Below are positions 6,674-11,037 of a stretch of 11,037 bases of DNA, piece by piece (within the stretch, counting starts at the first letter, position 1; every line of letters begins with the position of its first letter). The notes beneath the pieces are model-generated. The model did no database searches and had not been told where the DNA came from. It saw nothing but the letters and a program-made list of their open reading frames with translations. Origin of the DNA: Euryarchaeota archaeon UBA52 (GTDB taxonomy: Archaea; Thermoplasmatota; Poseidoniia; Poseidoniales; Thalassarchaeaceae). Position numbers and translations under genes: made by a program. Location of the stretch: the NCBI GenBank assembly GCA_002505455.1, contig DAVB01000054.1:1-11037 (forward strand), given 5' to 3'.

Positions 6674-9600
6674 ATGCCTAGATTGGAATATGTGTTAGAA
6701 TCCTCAGAGACCAAGGAACTCTTTGAGAGTCTCTGCCAGCCCGTCAGGGAGTGGTTCAAGGATCGCTTCCCCGACTTCACCGAACCTCAGAAGATGGCCA
6801 TACCCCAGATAATGGGCGGGCATCACCTATTGCTCTGTTCACCAACAGGCAGCGGAAAGACCCTCACGGCATTTCTCACGATAATTGACGATCTTGTCAG
6901 GAAATCTATGAATGGAACACTGGAGGATGGCGTCTCATGTGTTTACATATCCCCAATCAAGGCGCTTGCAAATGACATTCAGAAGAACCTCATAGGCCCG
7001 CTGAATGAAATTAGGGAATCATATCTCCCAAAGAGGGCTAAGGAAATCAGGGTGGGTCTCAGGACGGGGGACACTTCTCAGAAAGAAAGGGACAAGATCC
7101 TCAGAAGCCCGCCTCATATCCTGATCACTACGCCAGAGTCTCTCGCACTGGGTCTCGCATCCAAGAGATTCCGTCCGATATTATCCGGTTTGAAGTGGAT
7201 GATAGTGGATGAGATGCACTCCCTCGTCCCATCGAAGAGAGGCACACATCTTGCACTAAGTCTCGCACTGCTGGACAGGGTCATCGAAAACCCCGTTCAG
7301 AGAATAGGCATATCCGCAACAATGGAGCCATTGAGTAAGGTTGCCGAGTTCCTAGTTGCGTCTGACGCCAGAGAGACAGAATCCGAACCACAGACAATCA
7401 AGATAGCGAAGATATCGGGTGCAAGGCGACTCGATCTCGATATACTGCTCCCTACCCCGAGATTCTCATCCGTTCCTGTGAAAGAATTGCTGGATTACAA
7501 TGTCGACGTCATCAAGAACATGGTGGAGGCTCACACCACCACGCTCGTATTCGTCAATACTCGTAGCATGACAGAAACCGTAGTTCAGAAGCTGAGGCTT
7601 GCAGGGCTCCAAGGGGTCGAAGGACATCACGGGTCTATGGACAAATCGATCCGTCTAGACGTCGAGCAGAGGCTCAAGAACGGGCATCTTCGTGCAGTTG
7701 TGTCTTCATCGAGCCTGGAGATGGGTATTGACATAGGGTCGGTAGACTGCGTGGTGCAGGTCGGATCCCCGGGGTCCATCGCAACGGCCCTTCAGCGCGT
7801 CGGTAGAGCCGGGCACCAGGTCGGTGGGGTGCCAAGGGCCAGGTTCCTCCCAACCTCCTCTCACGATCTCCTGGAGATAACCGCGCTCCAAACAGGCATT
7901 TTACGTGGATCAATGGATTTGCTGAAATTCCCGGAAAACGCACTAGACGTACTGGCCCAATTCATGATAGGCCTGACTATCGTTTCAGAGTGGGATATCG
8001 ACGACGCCTATGAATTAGTGACATCTTCTTGGCCATATAGGAACCTTCCTTACGATGATTACATCGAGGTACTAGACTTGCTGGGGGAGGAACGCCGAAT
8101 TTGGATAGACTGGGAAGAGAACACTATTGGAAAGAGAGGCTACGCCCAGATGATTTACTATACAAACATCGGGACAATAGCCCCTGACAATAACTACCTC
8201 GTATTCTCCTCGGATGGCACGATGGTCGGGCAGCTTTCGAGCTCGTTCGTGTCTAGTTTGAGGAGGGGCGACGTTTTCCTCCTGGGCGGCTCTACGTATC
8301 GCGTATCGAGTATAATAGGGACACGCGTCAATGTGACTTCCGCTACTGGATATAGGCCGACGATACCCTCGTGGACAGGCGAAGCTAACAGCAGATCAAT
8401 CGAACTCTCTCAAGAGGTTCTCGAACTACTCTCGAATGTTTCCGATGTGCAGAAGGTTTCCGGCGACCTGCCTGAGTTCCTTCAGGAGAACTATGGCCTG
8501 GGCAAACCAGTGGCAGGGGCTCTAGCACAGTTCCTGGATGAACACGCAGCCACCACTTTCCAAGTCCCATCTAGGCGAACCATTCTGATTGAAGAAATTC
8601 AAGGCCCCCTCCCCACTTACGTGGTCACCACGTGTCGAGGCAGGGGATTCAATCTCGCCTTGGGCTATATGTTCGCGGGAATGGCTGACCGCGAGGGCAT
8701 TCTTGTTCATGAGGTTTCATTTGACGAGAATGGATTCATGATCAAACTCAGTCATGATTTGGAGGTATCTTCCATAACGGATCTATTCTCCTCGGATGCG
8801 GCGGATGAGGTGCTAAGGAAGTACCTGCTCGAAACGCAGCTGTTCGCGAAGCGCTTCCGAGAGGTCTCCTCGAGAAGTATGCTGAATCCCAGAAGGATTG
8901 GTGCGGACGAGATTAGTCCGAAGCAATTCCAACAGCGTGCTGAGCAGTTACTGACGCAGCACAAGCAGGCAGAAGACTCGGTGCTGATTAGGGAGGCGAT
9001 GAGGGAAATCACCCATCACGATCTAGAACTAGATGAATTGAAAGACCTCATGTCTGGAAGAGCTTCAGAATCACTAAGCATCGTACATCGTCGTGTAAAA
9101 ATCCCGTCACCACTAGGCCTGACGCTCTTCATGTCTGCATTCGAGGACCTCCTCTCGCTGAGGACACGAGCCTACCTGATCAAGGATGTAGACCCCGAGA
9201 TTCTTCGTCGCCTACTCGGTGCAAGGTCACTGGCAACTGAACTTGACAGCGACGCTCTTGACACGTATTACCAGTCCAAGGTAGAAGTCCCCTCTGATGC
9301 AGAGGGACTACTCAGACTGATGGATATTGGCGGGGGTTTGGAAAGGGAGTTGACACACCCCCTGTACAGCGATAAACTCTCGGGAATCGACCTAGATACC
9401 ATCCGATCATGGGTTCACGAACTAGCCGAGCAAGGCAAGATAACCAAGATACGATCAACGGGTAACGACCAGATAGACGGCAAGTGGTTTTCTCAGAGGA
9501 TGGCCGGGGTCCACGGCACTCTGGGGGTATTGTCAGTTTCTGGTGCCTCAGAAATGGACGATCTACGCGAACTCTACACGGGAGGCTTATCTTTCGAGGT

Positions 9601-11037
9601 AGCGTCGGATTTCACCGGTGGCACGCCAGATAGGTGGATGAAGACAGAACTCTCTGATGCAGTAGACTGCCTGCGTCTCAAACTTCTGGATATGCTAGGC
9701 TCAGAGGGTCCAAGGACTCTCGATGCGATCTCAGATAGGCTGCCATTCCCTAAAGCGCAGGTAGATGCAGCGCTTCAGGAACTCGAGATGAGGAATCTGG
9801 TTGCCATCGGCTTCTTCACCCAGACTGACGAGGGCGAGTATATTCTCAGATTAGATGAATACAGAATCACTGGAGGCAAACTCAATGTCGTCGACTACAG
9901 AACCCTTCAGACGCTAATACACAACAAATCATTTGAGCGTAGGCTAGAACCCCAGGACGCTATACGGGACCTAGTTTTTGTTCAGAGGAGGGATGAACTC
10001 CTCTACAGGGTCAAGGATTACCGATTCAGGGATTGGATCGATATAAAGCACGACAGAGACATTGTAAATGGACGGCTACTTCACAATCGTGTCGGATACA
10101 CGCATCGTAATCAGATACCCCTGCTTCTCGGACTTAGGGCAGAACCGTGGCTCGGCCCCATGGAACTGGAACTTCTGGAGAAGATCCCCGAGTCGGGCAT
10201 AACGAGAGCCAAACTCCTGAAGATGTACCCTTCTGGAAAGGAGAATCAGCACGTACAGAGGACAGTTAAGAGTGCGCTATCAAATCTCGAACGGCAACTT
10301 GCCACAGTAAAGAGATACGAGAAGGTACCAAACAGGAAGAGGTCAATTTCTTACATCGAGAAGGTCCACGGCGCCGTTGAGCCGATGAGCTTTGAGGACT
10401 CCATCCACCTATTGATCGAGAGAATAGGTCCCATAAAGCCGCAGATACTCAGATTCTACGTAAGTAGGCCGGTGGAGGAACTCGCAGAAGCCCTGAGAAT
10501 CCTCGAATCCAGCGGCAGGGTTTCCAAGGTCGTCGCACTACAGCCCGATCCAACCGATTATTACGCCTCTCCAAAAGATGCGGAGAAACTCCTCGCACCC
10601 ATGAAGGAAGATAGGTCAATGAGAATACTCTCCCAGTCCGATCCTTTCTGTAGCCGATTCATCCAAGAGGTGCGCCTAGTTCTCAGGCAAGGATGGTACA
10701 ACCCTGTTTTCAAGGGAGTAGACCCAGTTGGTCGGATACTGATGTTCGTGGTCAACGATTACCTGGAGATAAAGGACGTCCACGTGCCTCTCAGCTATCT
10801 TGAAGAATTCAAACATGCATTCGGTGAAATGCTCGACAACTACCGAGATCGCCTTGTCGATATCTCGGTACTTCATGCGTTCAACGGGGTACCTGTCCAC
10901 GATTGTGACGAGAATATCCAGTCTGTACTCGCTGATCTCGGGTTTTCTTCGATGGGCGATGGAGAGCGATATCTACGTGGAGGGGTGGTTCAACCGAGAC
11001 CCAGATCAGATGCCTACAGGGCTTTATTCCATCATCA
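6674..11037 (+). CDS. lhr: Lhr-family superfamily 2 helicase, long form with C-terminal HTH_42-like extension (3' end outside window)
   Basis: The frame gives 1454 codons without a stop and runs off the window. The RecA-like core shows SPTGSGKT (56-63), SPIKALAND (93-101), TPESL (153-157), VDEMH (178-182), SAT (214-216), VFVNTR (292-297), SSSSLEMGIDIG (344-355) and QRVGRAGHQVG (374-384). The SPIKALAND and GRAGH patterns are typical of Lhr. A winged helix and Lhr-specific DNA-binding region follow to about 840, with TCRGRGFN (653-660), LFAKRFREVSSRSMLNPRR (723-741) and PSPLG (811-815). This is the size of a usual archaeal Lhr. A further 610 or more residues contain winged-helix-like segments (about 995-1065, 1155-1215, 1236-1300), ending with MRILSQSDPFCSRF (1316-1329) and DPVGRILMFVVNDYLEI (1350-1366), which resemble the HTH_42 (AlkZ/YcaQ) family. 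Lhr proteins are 3'-5' translocases acting on DNA or DNA:RNA hybrids. E. coli long Lhr has a C-terminal uracil-DNA glycosylase; whether this extension has such activity cannot be seen. Confidence 0.92.
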   Translation, partial: MPRLEYVLESSETKELFESLCQPVREWFKDRFPDFTEPQKMAIPQIMGGHHLLLCSPTGSGKTLTAFLTIIDDLVRKSMNGTLEDGVSCVYISPIKALANDIQKNLIGPLNEIRESYLPKRAKEIRVGLRTGDTSQKERDKILRSPPHILITTPESLALGLASKRFRPILSGLKWMIVDEMHSLVPSKRGTHLALSLALLDRVIENPVQRIGISATMEPLSKVAEFLVASDARETESEPQTIKIAKISGARRLDLDILLPTPRFSSVPVKELLDYNVDVIKNMVEAHTTTLVFVNTRSMTETVVQKLRLAGLQGVEGHHGSMDKSIRLDVEQRLKNGHLRAVVSSSSLEMGIDIGSVDCVVQVGSPGSIATALQRVGRAGHQVGGVPRARFLPTSSHDLLEITALQTGILRGSMDLLKFPENALDVLAQFMIGLTIVSEWDIDDAYELVTSSWPYRNLPYDDYIEVLDLLGEERRIWIDWEENTIGKRGYAQMIYYTNIGTIAPDNNYLVFSSDGTMVGQLSSSFVSSLRRGDVFLLGGSTYRVSSIIGTRVNVTSATGYRPTIPSWTGEANSRSIELSQEVLELLSNVSDVQKVSGDLPEFLQENYGLGKPVAGALAQFLDEHAATTFQVPSRRTILIEEIQGPLPTYVVTTCRGRGFNLALGYMFAGMADREGILVHEVSFDENGFMIKLSHDLEVSSITDLFSSDAADEVLRKYLLETQLFAKRFREVSSRSMLNPRRIGADEISPKQFQQRAEQLLTQHKQAEDSVLIREAMREITHHDLELDELKDLMSGRASESLSIVHRRVKIPSPLGLTLFMSAFEDLLSLRTRAYLIKDVDPEILRRLLGARSLATELDSDALDTYYQSKVEVPSDAEGLLRLMDIGGGLERELTHPLYSDKLSGIDLDTIRSWVHELAEQGKITKIRSTGNDQIDGKWFSQRMAGVHGTLGVLSVSGASEMDDLRELYTGGLSFEVASDFTGGTPDRWMKTELSDAVDCLRLKLLDMLGSEGPRTLDAISDRLPFPKAQVDAALQELEMRNLVAIGFFTQTDEGEYILRLDEYRITGGKLNVVDYRTLQTLIHNKSFERRLEPQDAIRDLVFVQRRDELLYRVKDYRFRDWIDIKHDRDIVNGRLLHNRVGYTHRNQIPLLLGLRAEPWLGPMELELLEKIPESGITRAKLLKMYPSGKENQHVQRTVKSALSNLERQLATVKRYEKVPNRKRSISYIEKVHGAVEPMSFEDSIHLLIERIGPIKPQILRFYVSRPVEELAEALRILESSGRVSKVVALQPDPTDYYASPKDAEKLLAPMKEDRSMRILSQSDPFCSRFIQEVRLVLRQGWYNPVFKGVDPVGRILMFVVNDYLEIKDVHVPLSYLEEFKHAFGEMLDNYRDRLVDISVLHAFNGVPVHDCDENIQSVLADLGFSSMGDGERYLRGGVVQPRPRSDAYRALFHH

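Noticed and set aside
7674..7943. Arginine/proline-rich minus-strand open frames opposite helicase motifs V and VI
   Set aside because: The plus-strand frame here encodes the conserved LEMGIDIG and QRVGRAGH motifs, so the antisense frames are by-products.
1..11037. A new defence or mobile system built around the Lhr helicase
   Set aside because: Large helicases can belong to defence islands, but the neighbours are housekeeping genes (GlyRS, RfcL, Trk). There are no repeats, integrase, nuclease or methylase genes, and codon use looks even across the window.

Overview
The window reads as archaeal chromosome. It carries the large subunit of the replication factor C clamp loader and a eukaryotic/archaeal-type (class II, single-chain) glycyl-tRNA synthetase, two markers that bacteria do not share in this form. 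It also has a TrkA/TrkH potassium system and a very long Lhr-family helicase. Arginine is mostly AGG/AGA, isoleucine often ATA, base composition is near balance, and starts without an upstream Shine-Dalgarno motif sit beside starts that have one. This fits a euryarchaeal lineage, perhaps a Thermoplasmata/marine Group II-type organism, but the lineage is inference and cannot be fixed from the window alone.

Layout: (1) positions 1-198, the C-terminal end of an unrecognised membrane protein; (2) a 116-nt spacer with a TATA-like element placed for a leaderless trkA transcript; (3) trkA and trkH on the plus strand, 6 nt apart, forming a complete two-gene K+ uptake operon; (4) rfcL, convergent with trkH and separated from it by a single nucleotide; (5) glyS, upstream of rfcL on the same minus strand, with a 39-nt gap, so glyS-rfcL probably share a transcript; (6) a 73-nt divergent spacer with a perfect 8-bp interrupted palindrome; (7) a helicase gene that starts at 6674 and stays open to the end of the window, 1454 codons without a stop.

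Functionally there are three modules: potassium homeostasis (TrkH pore plus the cytoplasmic TrkA gating ring), information processing (GlyRS for translation, RfcL for loading PCNA), and nucleic-acid unwinding/repair (Lhr). The coding regions fill nearly the whole window, and no tRNA, rRNA, CRISPR array, insertion sequence or phage gene is visible. I see no cassette that looks like a new defence or mobile system.

The points most worth attention are the long C-terminal extension of the Lhr protein, which ends in an HTH_42 (AlkZ/YcaQ-like) segment as in bacterial long Lhr; the symmetric palindrome between glyS and lhr; extra residues in the RfcL ATPase domain; and the doubtful N-terminus of GlyRS.
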